A stretch of DNA of 64,000 nt from Polaromonas sp. (lineage in GTDB: Bacteria > Pseudomonadota > Gammaproteobacteria > Burkholderiales > Burkholderiaceae_C), in assembly GCF_012927485.1 (NCBI RefSeq), contig NZ_JABBPC010000035.1, positions 186,001-250,000 of the forward strand. Direction: 5' to 3'. Positions 55,557-63,411 of this stretch are shown here, in pieces. Within the stretch, counting starts at the first letter, position 1. Each line of letters opens with the position of its first letter. The notes beneath the pieces were generated by a model. The model saw only the letters and a program-made list of their open reading frames with translations, had not been told where the DNA came from and made no database searches. The translations under genes and the position numbers were made by a program.

Positions 55557-56711
55557 ATGCCCGCCGTTTTCGACAGACCTTCCCTTTTTCAGCGAACCCT
55601 GCCCCTGCTGCAGGGCTTTGACGGGCTTTTAGCCTTTGCCGTTTTTCTGCTGGCGTGTGCCGGCCTGCTCATCATGTATTCGTCCGGTTATGACCAGGGC
55701 AGTCGCTTTGCCGATCATGGGCGCAATATGTTAATTGCCGGGGCGATCATGTTTGTTGTGGCACAGATTCCGCCGCAACGCTTGATGACCTTGGCCGTGC
55801 CTCTTTATGCTTTGGGCGTGATCTTGCTGGTGGCCGTCGCCGTCTTCGGGGTGACGAAAAAGGGCGCGCAGCGGTGGCTCAACGTGGGCGTGGTGATTCA
55901 ACCCAGTGAAATCCTGAAAATTGCGATGCCGCTGATGCTGGCGTGGTGGTTCCAGAAGCGCGAAGGCCAGTTGCGTCCACTGGACTTTCTGGCCGCCGCT
56001 GTACTGCTGGCGATGCCGGTGGGGCTGATCATGAAGCAACCCGATTTGGGCACGGCTTTGCTGGTTTTGGCCGCCGGCCTGGCAGTGATTTTTTTTGCTG
56101 GTCTGAGCTGGAAGCTGATTGTGCCGCCGGTGCTGCTGGGGTTGATCGGCGTTTTCCTTGTGGTGTGGTTTGAGCCGCAACTGTGTGCGGACGGAGTGCG
56201 CTGGGCCATTCTTCACGATTACCAGCAGCAGCGCATTTGCACTTTGCTCGATCCTTCCCGCGACCCCCTTGGCAAGGGTTTTCACATCATTCAAGGCATG
56301 ATTGCAATCGGCTCGGGCGGCGTGCTCGGCAAGGGGTTCATGGCGGGCACGCAAACCCACCTGGAGTTCATTCCCGAGCGCACAACAGACTTTATTTTTG
56401 CGGCGTTCTCCGAAGAATTCGGCTTGCTGGGGAATCTCTTGCTGATTGCCGGTTTTATTTTTTTGATTTTGCGCGGTTTGGCGATTGCGCTGGAAGCTCC
56501 GACCTTGTTTGCGCGACTGCTGGCCGGTGCGCTGACCATGATTTTTTTCACCTACGCGTTTGTAAACATGGGTATGGTCAGCGGCATTCTGCCGGTGGTG
56601 GGTGTTCCACTGCCCTTCATCAGTTACGGCGGCACGGCCATGGTGACGCTCGGCTTGGCCATTGGAATGTTGATGTCGATTGCCAAAGCCAAGCGGCTGG
56701 TTCAAACCTGA
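55557..56711 (+). CDS. rodA: SEDS peptidoglycan polymerase RodA
   Basis: A 384-residue ten-helix membrane protein, the elongation counterpart of FtsW. Motifs: 'KKGAQRWLNVGVVIQPSEILKIAMPLMLAWW', 'KQPDLGTALLVLAAGL', 'LGKGFHIIQGMIAIGSGGVLGKGF', 'HLEFIPERTTDFIFAAFSEEFGLLG' and 'LPFISYGGTAMV'. It differs from FtsW by its lack of a long N-terminal tail and the 'DPSRDPLGKGFH' loop. Usual partners (mrdA, mreBCD) are not in the window, so they may lie elsewhere. Confidence 0.95.
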   Translation: MPAVFDRPSLFQRTLPLLQGFDGLLAFAVFLLACAGLLIMYSSGYDQGSRFADHGRNMLIAGAIMFVVAQIPPQRLMTLAVPLYALGVILLVAVAVFGVTKKGAQRWLNVGVVIQPSEILKIAMPLMLAWWFQKREGQLRPLDFLAAAVLLAMPVGLIMKQPDLGTALLVLAAGLAVIFFAGLSWKLIVPPVLLGLIGVFLVVWFEPQLCADGVRWAILHDYQQQRICTLLDPSRDPLGKGFHIIQGMIAIGSGGVLGKGFMAGTQTHLEFIPERTTDFIFAAFSEEFGLLGNLLLIAGFIFLILRGLAIALEAPTLFARLLAGALTMIFFTYAFVNMGMVSGILPVVGVPLPFISYGGTAMVTLGLAIGMLMSIAKAKRLVQT

Positions 56712-56823
56712 AAGATATTGCGCGCACGCAGGCCGCTTTTGCGCAGTGCGCTGCGGCCGAGAGGCTGGCCCTGCTTACTTCCCGGCCTAGTTTCGCCGAC
56801 CAGCGCCGCAAGGGCAGACTGCC

Positions 56824-56829
56824 TACAAT
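56824..56829 (+). promoter_or_regulatory. -10-like hexamer (TACAAT) before tldD
   Basis: TACAAT, five of six matching TATAAT, ends 6 nt before ATG 56836. There is no SD and no good -35 box. Confidence 0.45.
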
Positions 56830-56835
56830 CCCTGG

Positions 56836-58362
56836 ATGACTTCATTCAAATCTGCCGCCACGTCCGCTCGTCAAACCAAGCTGGGCGGGCGTCCGCAGGC
56901 CCGCCCTACGCCCGAGTCCACTTCCGAGCGTCTGGCCATCGCGCAAAAACTCCTGCTTGCGCCGTTTGGATTGAATGAGGCGAGCCTGAGCCGTGCCCTT
57001 GGTGAGATCACTGTCTACGGCGTAGACGATGCCGACCTGTTCTTTCAGTACACCCGCAGCGAAGGCTGGAGTCTGGAAGAAGGCATTGTGAAAACTGGCT
57101 CGTTTAGCATCGATCAAGGTGTTGGCGTGCGTGCCGTCAGCGGTGAAAAAACAGCGTTTGCCTATTCCGACGACATTTCCGAGGCTTCGCTGCTGGACGC
57201 AGCCCGCACCGTGCGCAGCATCTCAGCCGCCAGCAAGGCGGGCCGCGTGAAAACGCCCGCTCGAAAAATCGCCAATAGCCGCTCGCTGTATCGCGATCTG
57301 GATCCGATTGCCACGCTGAGCAGCACCGCCAAAGTCAAGCTGCTCGAGAAGGTGGAAAAGCTCGCCAAAGCGAAAGATCCACGCATCGTTCAGGTCATGG
57401 CCGGTCTTGCCAGCGAATACGACGTGGTGATGGTGGCGCGCGCTGATGGCACATTGGCTGCCGATGTTCGTCCGCTGGTGCGTTTGAGCGTGACCGTGAT
57501 TGCCGAGCAAAAAGGTCGGCGCGAAGTAGGGTCGGGCGGCGGCGGTGGCCGTTTCGGCTTGGCCTATTTTGATGAAGCGCAAATTGGGCAGTATGTGGAC
57601 GACGCAGTTCAAGCGGCGCTGACCAATCTGGAAGCCCGTCCCGCTCCCGCCGGTCAAATGACGGTGGTTCTGGGCCCTGGCTGGCCCGGTATTTTGTTGC
57701 ATGAAGCAATTGGCCACGGGCTGGAAGGCGATTTCAACCGCAAAGGCTCCAGCGCGTTTTCAGGCCGCATCGGCCAGCGGGTGGCTGCCAAAGGCGTGAC
57801 GGTGCTGGATGACGGCACCATTCCCGACCGTCGCGGTTCGCTGAATGTGGATGACGAAGGCAACGCCAGTCAGCGCAACGTGCTGATTGAAGACGGCATA
57901 CTGAAAGGCTATATCCAGGATTCGCTCAATGCGCGGCTTATGAAGGCCAAACCCACCGGCAATGGCCGTCGCGAAAGCTATGCGCACGTGCCCATGCCGC
58001 GCATGACCAATACCTATATGTTGGGCGGCGACAAGGCCCCCGAGGAAATTGTGGCGAGCATCAAAAAAGGTCTTTATGCCACCAACTTTGCTGGTGGCCA
58101 GGTCGATATCACCTCGGGCAAGTTCGTCTTCTCGGCCAGTCAAGCCTTCTGGGTCGAAAACGGCAAAATTCTTTACCCCGTCAAAGGCGCAACGATTGTG
58201 GGCAACGGCCCGGACGCGCTGACTCGGGTCACCATGGTGGGCAACGACATGCAGCTCGACAGCGGCGTCGGCACCTGTGGAAAAGAAGGTCAGAGTGTGC
58301 CGGTGGGTGTGGGTCAGCCGACCTTGCGTATTGATGGACTGACGGTGGGCGGAACCGCGTGA
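56836..58362 (+). CDS. tldD: Metalloprotease TldD
   Basis: A 508-residue protease subunit of the U62 family, which acts with PmbA/TldE on small peptides. The zinc motif HExxxH is in 'LLHEAIGHGLEGDF', with the third ligand in the cysteine-bearing C-terminal part ('GVGTCGKEGQSVPVG'). 'GGGGGRFGLAYF' and 'VLDDGTIPDRRGSLNVDDEG' are typical. Residues 1-30 are an Ala/Arg-rich extension not seen in E. coli TldD. pmbA is not adjacent. Confidence 0.94.
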   Translation: MTSFKSAATSARQTKLGGRPQARPTPESTSERLAIAQKLLLAPFGLNEASLSRALGEITVYGVDDADLFFQYTRSEGWSLEEGIVKTGSFSIDQGVGVRAVSGEKTAFAYSDDISEASLLDAARTVRSISAASKAGRVKTPARKIANSRSLYRDLDPIATLSSTAKVKLLEKVEKLAKAKDPRIVQVMAGLASEYDVVMVARADGTLAADVRPLVRLSVTVIAEQKGRREVGSGGGGGRFGLAYFDEAQIGQYVDDAVQAALTNLEARPAPAGQMTVVLGPGWPGILLHEAIGHGLEGDFNRKGSSAFSGRIGQRVAAKGVTVLDDGTIPDRRGSLNVDDEGNASQRNVLIEDGILKGYIQDSLNARLMKAKPTGNGRRESYAHVPMPRMTNTYMLGGDKAPEEIVASIKKGLYATNFAGGQVDITSGKFVFSASQAFWVENGKILYPVKGATIVGNGPDALTRVTMVGNDMQLDSGVGTCGKEGQSVPVGVGQPTLRIDGLTVGGTA

Positions 58363-58409
58363 TCAAGTGGGGTTAATGGGGCGGTTTTACCCTGGTTGCA
58401 CGGCCATTG

Positions 58410-58418
58410 TGTTACATT
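58410..58418 (+). promoter_or_regulatory. Extended -10 (TGTTACATT) of the aroG leader
   Basis: A TGn followed by TACATT (58413-58418) ends 7 nt before the leader-peptide ATG 58426. No SD precedes that ATG, so the attenuator transcript may be leaderless. The mapped start is unknown, and an upstream promoter cannot be excluded. Confidence 0.45.
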
Positions 58419-58425
58419 CACATTT

Positions 58426-58500
58426 ATGTTTTCTGTGAAATTTCATTTCGGTTACTTCTGGTTCTCAAGCGCCTCTGGCGGTAGAGAGATCTTCGCGTAA
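58426..58500 (+). CDS. Aromatic-residue-rich leader peptide of aroG
   Basis: A 24-codon frame that has the design of an attenuation leader. Of eight consecutive residues (6-13, FHFGYFWF), six are aromatic: four Phe, one Tyr and one Trp; Phe also occurs at 2 and 23. Stop TAA 58498-58500. It ends 24 nt before an intrinsic terminator and 115 nt before aroG. The Phe-dominant stall region suggests sensing of charged tRNA-Phe, with Tyr and Trp as secondary inputs. The peptide itself needs no function. Too short to be found by length-filtered ORF calling. Confidence 0.75.
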   Translation: MFSVKFHFGYFWFSSASGGREIFA

Positions 58501-58534
58501 CCTAAAAAACGCAACAAATCTCCAAAAACCGCCG
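58470..58534 (+). promoter_or_regulatory. Alternative pairing elements of the aroG attenuator
   Basis: CGCC (58470-58473) can pair with GGCG (58477-58480) around TCT (segments 1:2). GGCGGT (58477-58482) can instead pair with ACCGCC (58528-58533), the 5' arm of the terminator (segments 2:3). A ribosome stalled on the Phe/Tyr/Trp codons (58441-58464) would cover segment 1 and favour the 2:3 antiterminator. Confidence 0.6.
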
Positions 58535-58554
58535 GCCACCCGGCGGTTTTTTTT
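58524..58554 (+). terminator. Attenuator terminator upstream of aroG
   Basis: CCGCCGG (58529-58535) pairs with CCGGCGG (58540-58546) around a CCAC loop, extended by A-T pairs (AAAAA/TTTTT) and followed by eight T. This is a textbook intrinsic terminator placed 61 bp before the aroG ATG, with no gene ending there, which points to regulation of the gene downstream. Confidence 0.88.
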
Positions 58555-58614
58555 CGTCCCTTCAATTGTTTTACTGATTCCCTGAATTCTCCGAAATTAA
58601 AAAGGAAGCCTGCG

Positions 58615-59736
58615 ATGAATGCCAAAGCCACCTCTGCCAGCGACGCCTGGTATGCGACTGTCGAAAAAACCAGCCAGACCGACGACGAACGCATCAAGGA
58701 CATCACCGTGCTACCCCCTCCCGAGCATTTAATCCGCTTCTTCCCGATCAGAGGCAGCGCTGTCGAATCGCTGATCACGCAGACCCGCCAGCACATTCAC
58801 AACATCATTGCGGGCAACGATGACCGGCTGCTGGTGGTGATTGGCCCGTGCTCCATCCACGACCCAGTCGCCGCCGTCGAATATGCCCGCCGCTTGGCTG
58901 AGCAGCGCAGAAAGTACGCCGGTACGCTGGAAATCGTGATGCGGGTGTACTTTGAAAAACCGCGCACCACCGTCGGCTGGAAAGGGTTGATCAATGATCC
59001 TTACCTGGACCAAACCTACCGCATCGACGAAGGCCTGCGCATCGCGCGCCAGTTGTTGATTGAGATCAACCGCTTGGGCCTTCCGGCAGGCAGCGAGTTT
59101 TTGGATGTCATTTCACCGCAGTACCTCGGCGACCTGATCTCTTGGGGCGCGATTGGCGCACGCACGACGGAAAGCCAGGTGCATCGAGAGCTCGCTTCCG
59201 GCTTGTCGGCACCGATTGGCTTCAAGAACGGCACCGACGGCAATATACGCATTGCGACGGATGCGATCCAGGCGGCGGCACGAGGCCATCATTTTTTGTC
59301 GGTGCACAAGAACGGGCAGGTCGCGGTGGTGCAGACCAAAGGCAACGGGGACTGCCACGTGATACTGCGCGGCGGGAAAACGCCAAATTACGACGCTGCG
59401 AGCGTGGCTGCGGCATGCAAAGAGCTTGAAGCCGCCAAGCTACCCGCGACCTTGATGGTCGATTGCAGCCATGCCAACAGTTCCAAGCAGCACGAAAAGC
59501 AGCTTGACGTGGCGCGTGATATAGCGGCCCAAGTGGCGGGAGGTTCGCATCATGTGTTTGGCGTGATGGTGGAGAGTCATCTCAATCCCGGTGCCCAAAA
59601 GTTCACGGCCGGTAAGGACGACGCCAAAGCGCTGGAATACGGAAAGAGCATTACCGACGCATGTCTGGGCTGGAACGATTCTCTGACGGTGCTAGAGTCG
59701 TTGTCTGCTTCGGTAGTGGCGCGCCGGGCGAAATAG
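58615..59736 (+). CDS. aroG: 3-deoxy-7-phosphoheptulonate (DAHP) synthase, class I
   Basis: A 373-residue class I DAHP synthase condensing PEP and erythrose 4-phosphate, the entry step to aromatic amino acids. 'LVVIGPCSIHDP', 'FEKPRTTVGWKGLINDPYLD', 'SWGAIGARTTESQVHRELASGLS' and 'DCSHANSSKQ' match the E. coli AroG/F/H group. The metal-binding cysteine is in 'IGPCSIHD'. Which amino acid inhibits it cannot be read safely, but the Phe-rich leader upstream suggests a Phe-responsive isozyme. Good SD (aaggaag) before ATG 58615. Confidence 0.94.
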   Translation: MNAKATSASDAWYATVEKTSQTDDERIKDITVLPPPEHLIRFFPIRGSAVESLITQTRQHIHNIIAGNDDRLLVVIGPCSIHDPVAAVEYARRLAEQRRKYAGTLEIVMRVYFEKPRTTVGWKGLINDPYLDQTYRIDEGLRIARQLLIEINRLGLPAGSEFLDVISPQYLGDLISWGAIGARTTESQVHRELASGLSAPIGFKNGTDGNIRIATDAIQAAARGHHFLSVHKNGQVAVVQTKGNGDCHVILRGGKTPNYDAASVAAACKELEAAKLPATLMVDCSHANSSKQHEKQLDVARDIAAQVAGGSHHVFGVMVESHLNPGAQKFTAGKDDAKALEYGKSITDACLGWNDSLTVLESLSASVVARRAK

Positions 59737-59855
59737 GTTTCTTTGATATTCTCCATCCGCGAGCGCTCCGAAGGTGCTTGCGGGTTTCTGAGCGGCGATG
59801 CCCTCATACCGCCAAAGAGTGAGCCACGTTTCCATTACCTCTAAAGGAGCAAGCC

Positions 59856-60167
59856 ATGCGCAGCGAAGTCAGTGTGACGTTTAAAGACAACCAGCCTGTG
59901 CGGATCGATCTCAATGAAGCGCAGCCTATGCCGCACGATGTAGCGCGGAAGTGGCTCGATGACGAGTTCACCAGGATGGGGTGCGAGCCTTTGCGGCCGA
60001 CCGGCAAGCTGCTGATGGCTGACAAAGTGGTCGTGGTGGCGCAGGCCGCCGGCCCGGCTGGCTTCGCCGACGCGAAGTGGGCGCAAGAATTCGCACGTGC
60101 CGCGAGCGCAGCGTTGGCCAAGCCGGTGGTGCATATTGAAGCGGACTCTCTCAGCATTAGCTACTAA
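59856..60167 (+). CDS. Conserved small protein of unknown function
   Basis: A 103-residue soluble protein with a strong SD (aaaggag) before ATG 59856. It has no signal peptide or membrane segment. The sequence has an N-terminal acidic/hydrophobic half ('VSVTFKDNQPVRIDLNEAQPMPHDVARKWLDDEFTRMG') and a C-terminal 'KWAQEFARAASAALAKPVVHIEAD'. I do not recognise a family. It follows aroG on the same strand after 119 bp and converges with mpl. Confidence 0.65.
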   Translation: MRSEVSVTFKDNQPVRIDLNEAQPMPHDVARKWLDDEFTRMGCEPLRPTGKLLMADKVVVVAQAAGPAGFADAKWAQEFARAASAALAKPVVHIEADSLSISY

Positions 60168-60279
60168 CGCGCTTTGGACTTGGCCCCGTGAAAGTGTGGA
60201 TCAGAATCGACAACTTTTTAAGCAAAAAAAATCTAAACCAATAGTAGTAGGCACAAGCTGCTATTAAATAACGGCGCTC

Positions 60280-61683
60280 TTATTGCTTCAGCGCTTCGAG
60301 CAATTTGGCGTGAATGCCGCCAAAACCGCCATTGCTCATGCACAGTAAATGGTCGCCGGGCCTCGCGGCTGCCAGGACTTGGGCCAGCAGCTGTTCGATG
60401 TTATCCGCCACCTGCGCGCGCTCGCCCATCGGAGCGAGGGCGGCTTTGGCGTCCCAGTCGAGACCACCCGCGTGGCAAAAGGCCAGGTCGGCTTGCTCCA
60501 GGCTCCAAGGCAGCAGCGCCGTCATGGTCCCCAGCTTCATGGTGTTGCTGCGCGGCTCGAAGATGGCGAGGATACGGGCGTTGGTTTTTCCTGCGCCATC
60601 AAGCTGGCGACGCAGGCCATCCACCGTGGTGTGGATGGCCGTAGGGTGGTGCGCAAAATCGTCGTACACCGTCATGTCGCCACCGCTTCGGTGCACTACG
60701 CCGCGCACTTCCATGCGTCGCTTGACGTTCTTAAACCCGGCCAGTGCCAAGGCTGCTGACTCAGGGGCGACGCGAAGATGCTCAGCCGCAGCGATGGCGG
60801 CCAAGGCATTGAGCTGGTTGTGCACGCCGCTGATGCTCCACTGCACGCGGGCCACAGGCTCTCCCGCTTTAACTACTGTGAAGTCGTGCGGTTCTCCTTG
60901 GGCGGTGTATCCATCTATATTCCGTGGACTATTTCCGAAGAGTACTTGCTCACTCCAGCAACCTTGGTCCAGCACCCGCTGCAGGCTGTCTTCGCCCGCA
61001 TTCACGACCAGGCGGCCTTGCGAGGGAACCGTGCGGACCAGGTGGTGAAACTGGCGTTCGATCGCGGCCAGATTGTCAAAAATGTCGGCGTGATCAAATT
61101 CGAGGTTGTTCAGAATCGCCGTGCGCGGGCGGTAATGTACAAACTTGCTGCGTTTGTCGAAAAATGCGGTGTCGTATTCATCGGCTTCTATAACAAAGCT
61201 GGAGCCAGCCCCCCGTTTGGCCGACACGCCGAAGTTGAGCGGCACGCCGCCTACCAGAAATCCCGGCTGCAGGCCGGCACACTCCAGGATCCAGGCCAAC
61301 ATGGCGGTGGTGGTGGTCTTGCCGTGGGTGCCAGCCACGGCGAGTACGTGGAGCCCTTGCAAAACATGTTCAGCCAGCCATTGCGGGCCGCTGGTGTAGG
61401 GCAGGCCACTGTTCAATATCGCCTCCATCAGCGGATACTTTGGGGTGCCATCAGTCAGCCGTGCCCGCGACACCACATTGCCCACCACAAAGACATCGGG
61501 TTTGAACGCCACCTGGTCAGCACCGTAGCCTTCTATCAACTCAATGCCCAACGCGCGCAACTGGTCGCTCATGGGCGGGTAAACGCCGGTATCGCAACCG
61601 GTCACCTTATGCCCGGCCTCGCGTGCCAAAGCGGCAAGGCCTCCCATAAAAGTACCGCAAATTCCCAAGATGTGTATGTGCAT
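60280..61683 (-). CDS. mpl: UDP-MurNAc:L-Ala-gamma-D-Glu-meso-DAP ligase (recycling)
   Basis: A 467-residue Mur-ligase relative that reattaches recycled tripeptide to UDP-MurNAc. 'MHIHILGICGTFMGGLAALAREAGHKVTGCD' is the characteristic Mpl opening, and 'VYPPMSDQL', P-loop '[13 protein letters not shown]', 'IEADEYDTAFFDKRSKFVHY' and 'YDDFAHHPTAI' follow. ATG 61683 matches E. coli Mpl; an ATG three codons upstream is an alternative. Its presence indicates active cell-wall recycling. It is divergent from the next gene. Confidence 0.95.
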   Translation of the reverse strand: MHIHILGICGTFMGGLAALAREAGHKVTGCDTGVYPPMSDQLRALGIELIEGYGADQVAFKPDVFVVGNVVSRARLTDGTPKYPLMEAILNSGLPYTSGPQWLAEHVLQGLHVLAVAGTHGKTTTTAMLAWILECAGLQPGFLVGGVPLNFGVSAKRGAGSSFVIEADEYDTAFFDKRSKFVHYRPRTAILNNLEFDHADIFDNLAAIERQFHHLVRTVPSQGRLVVNAGEDSLQRVLDQGCWSEQVLFGNSPRNIDGYTAQGEPHDFTVVKAGEPVARVQWSISGVHNQLNALAAIAAAEHLRVAPESAALALAGFKNVKRRMEVRGVVHRSGGDMTVYDDFAHHPTAIHTTVDGLRRQLDGAGKTNARILAIFEPRSNTMKLGTMTALLPWSLEQADLAFCHAGGLDWDAKAALAPMGERAQVADNIEQLLAQVLAAARPGDHLLCMSNGGFGGIHAKLLEALKQ

Positions 61684-61690
61684 GGGCTGC

Positions 61691-61696
61691 ATTTTA
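61691..61696 (-). promoter_or_regulatory. -10-like hexamer (TAAAAT) before mpl
   Basis: On the minus strand TAAAAT ends 7 nt before ATG 61683, with no SD. Confidence 0.4.
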
Positions 61697-61908
61697 GAGA
61701 GCCTGTGCGGGGACCAGTCTGTCGAGGGTTCTGAAGAGGTTTTCCGCGCGGGGCCTCCGGCGGGTGGGTAACCCGAGCCATCGTTATTTGGCTGAATTCT
61801 CAAGGCAAAAAGTTCCGGTGCGGCAACCCGAGGCCGGCGAGGTCTCTATTGCTCCCTAATTATTAGCCAGATAATTCGCGTTGAACTTTAGGCCCTGGCG
61901 GAGGACTA

Positions 61909-61965
61909 AATGGGCACAATCGTTTGTGATCCAACTTGTTCACAAAATGGCCGCTCAGGGCCTTA
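61909..61965 (+). CDS. 18-residue upstream ORF with strong SD
   Basis: ATG 61909 has a near-ideal SD (ggaggactaa), but its frame stops after 18 codons at TAG 61963-61965, inside the following gene in another frame. It may be a translational-coupling leader, or the SD may serve the larger gene through an unusual start. GATAAT (61870-61875) could be the promoter. Confidence 0.3.
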
Positions 61966-62585
61966 GCCGAGCGCACTTGAAATTGCATACTCTCAAATCC
62001 GAAATTGCGGCCACCGCCGCTACCCTTGTTGTAGAAGAAGGTCTGGAATATGGCCAGGCCAAACGCCGTGCGGCTAAACAGATGGGGCTGCCCACGCGTA
62101 CCGAGCTGCCCGGCAATGATGAGCTTGAAGACGCGGTGCGCGATTACATCGCGCTGTTTTGCGCCGACACCCAGCCCATCGAGTTGGCAGCGCTACGCGC
62201 GCTGGCGCTGGTTTGGATGGCACGATTGCCGCAATTCCGCCCCTATTTGGGCGGCGCAGTCTGGCATGGCACCGCCACGCGACGGTCGGATATCTATATC
62301 CAATTGTTTTGTGACGACTCGAAGTCGGCCGAAATTGCCTTGATTGAGCACAATGTGGACTATGAGCCTCGCACGGTAACGGGCTTTACCGGCGGTAATG
62401 TGGAAGCGCTCAGTCTGCGAAGTGTTTGTAAACCTTTGAATGAGACCGTCGGCGTGCACCTGATGGTCTATGACCATGACGACCTGCGCGGTGCCTTGCG
62501 CGTCGATGCCAAAGGCCGTAAACCGCGCGGCGACTTCGCCGCTGTGCAAAAATTAATGGTTAGTTCTTTGGAGTCTGAAAAGTGA
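61947..62585 (+). CDS. Conserved hypothetical protein
   Basis: A 212-residue soluble protein. The N-terminal half is helical ('AHLKLHTLKSEIAATAATLVVEEGLEYGQAKRRAAKQMGLP'). The middle has 'LGGAVWHGTATRRSDIYIQLFCDDSKSAEIALIEHNVDYE', a pattern slightly like a nucleotidyltransferase core, but without the full GS..DxD motif, so I do not assign that activity. The start is uncertain: TTG 61881 would add 22 residues and sits 5 nt after GATAAT; GTG 61926 is also in frame. Its stop overlaps the next GTG. Confidence 0.65.
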   Translation: MAAQGLSRAHLKLHTLKSEIAATAATLVVEEGLEYGQAKRRAAKQMGLPTRTELPGNDELEDAVRDYIALFCADTQPIELAALRALALVWMARLPQFRPYLGGAVWHGTATRRSDIYIQLFCDDSKSAEIALIEHNVDYEPRTVTGFTGGNVEALSLRSVCKPLNETVGVHLMVYDHDDLRGALRVDAKGRKPRGDFAAVQKLMVSSLESEK

Positions 62586-63145
62586 ATCGCAGAAATATGC
62601 TTTATGGCGGCGTCGCAGTCGCAGCGGCCCTGGCTGGCGCCGGTGCGGCGTGGTGGAAATTTCAGCCCCATGCCGTGAAAGAGGCGAGCCCGGGTGCAGG
62701 TGCGGCCGACCCTGCTGCCCAGGCGTCTGCCGCCCAGTCGTTCTGGAACGTGAGCTTCGACACGCCCGACGGGAAGAAGCTTTCTATGAGCAGCTTTCGG
62801 GGCAAGCTGTTGCTGGTAAATTTCTGGGCCACCTGGTGCCCCCCCTGTGTGGAAGAGCTGCCTTTGCTGGACTACTTTTACCAGGAAAATAAAGATAAGA
62901 ACTTGCAGGTAGTGGGTTTGGCGGTTGATCAGCCCAGCGCCGTGCGGACTTGGTTGCAGACCAAACCGCTGAATTTTCCGGTGGGTATGGCGGGCTTGGC
63001 GGGAACGGAACTCAGCAAATCGCTAGGCAACGTAGCGGGCAGTTTGCCTTTTTCCGTGGTGTTTGGCGCGTCGGGTCAGTTGCTTCATCGCAAGATTGGA
63101 AAAGTCTCACCCGAAGACCTCGCGCTGTGGGCGCAACTCAAATAA
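62582..63145 (+). CDS. TlpA/ResA-like thiol:disulfide oxidoreductase
   Basis: A 187-residue membrane-anchored thioredoxin-fold protein facing the periplasm. The N-terminus has a signal-anchor (about 8-25, 'YGGVAVAAALAGAGAAW') and an Ala-rich linker. The thioredoxin domain carries the redox site in 'LVNFWATWCPPCVEELPLL' (CPPC), plus 'GLAVDQPSAVRTWL' and the cis-Pro in 'GSLPFSVVF'. It is probably a TlpA/ResA reductase, for example in cytochrome c or copper-centre maturation. GTG 62582 overlaps the previous stop. Confidence 0.88.
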   Translation: MNRRNMLYGGVAVAAALAGAGAAWWKFQPHAVKEASPGAGAADPAAQASAAQSFWNVSFDTPDGKKLSMSSFRGKLLLVNFWATWCPPCVEELPLLDYFYQENKDKNLQVVGLAVDQPSAVRTWLQTKPLNFPVGMAGLAGTELSKSLGNVAGSLPFSVVFGASGQLLHRKIGKVSPEDLALWAQLK

Positions 63146-63411
63146 CTAACAGGTGATGCAACGCGCCTAAACGCGTTCCGCACCCTGTTTGGCTGAATCT
63201 AGGCTTGAGGTAAACTCTGGGTTTTGCCGGATCAGCCCGGTACGCGCCTGCAAAATAATTTACTGATGAGTGCTTTAAAGCGTAAAAGCAGGGAGTAAGC
63301 GAAAAAAGAAGGAAGATCGGTGCACGCCTCGATAGGCGAATCGACTCCAGATTAATTCAAAGCTGCGCGCTTCAATCTTTGCGCCGGCATCTATGTAGTT
63401 GGAGAGAATTT
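63146..63411 (+). other. 266-bp leader before accB
   Basis: No gene seen; the often-adjacent aroQ is absent. A small hairpin, AACGCG-CCTAAA-CGCGTT (63160-63177), sits just after the TlpA-like gene. The remainder is purine-rich around 63290-63325. accBC leaders are often long and regulatory, but no riboswitch is recognised. Confidence 0.35.

Noticed and set aside
60778..61734. 318-codon frame antisense to mpl
   Set aside because: Shadow of mpl, which has all Mur-ligase motifs on the other strand.
63263..63310. Hammerhead ribozyme-like CTGATGAG before accB
   Set aside because: A hammerhead needs GAAA directly after stem II. Here the short GTGC/GCGT stem is followed by AAAAGC, and no matching stem I/III or cleavage site is visible.
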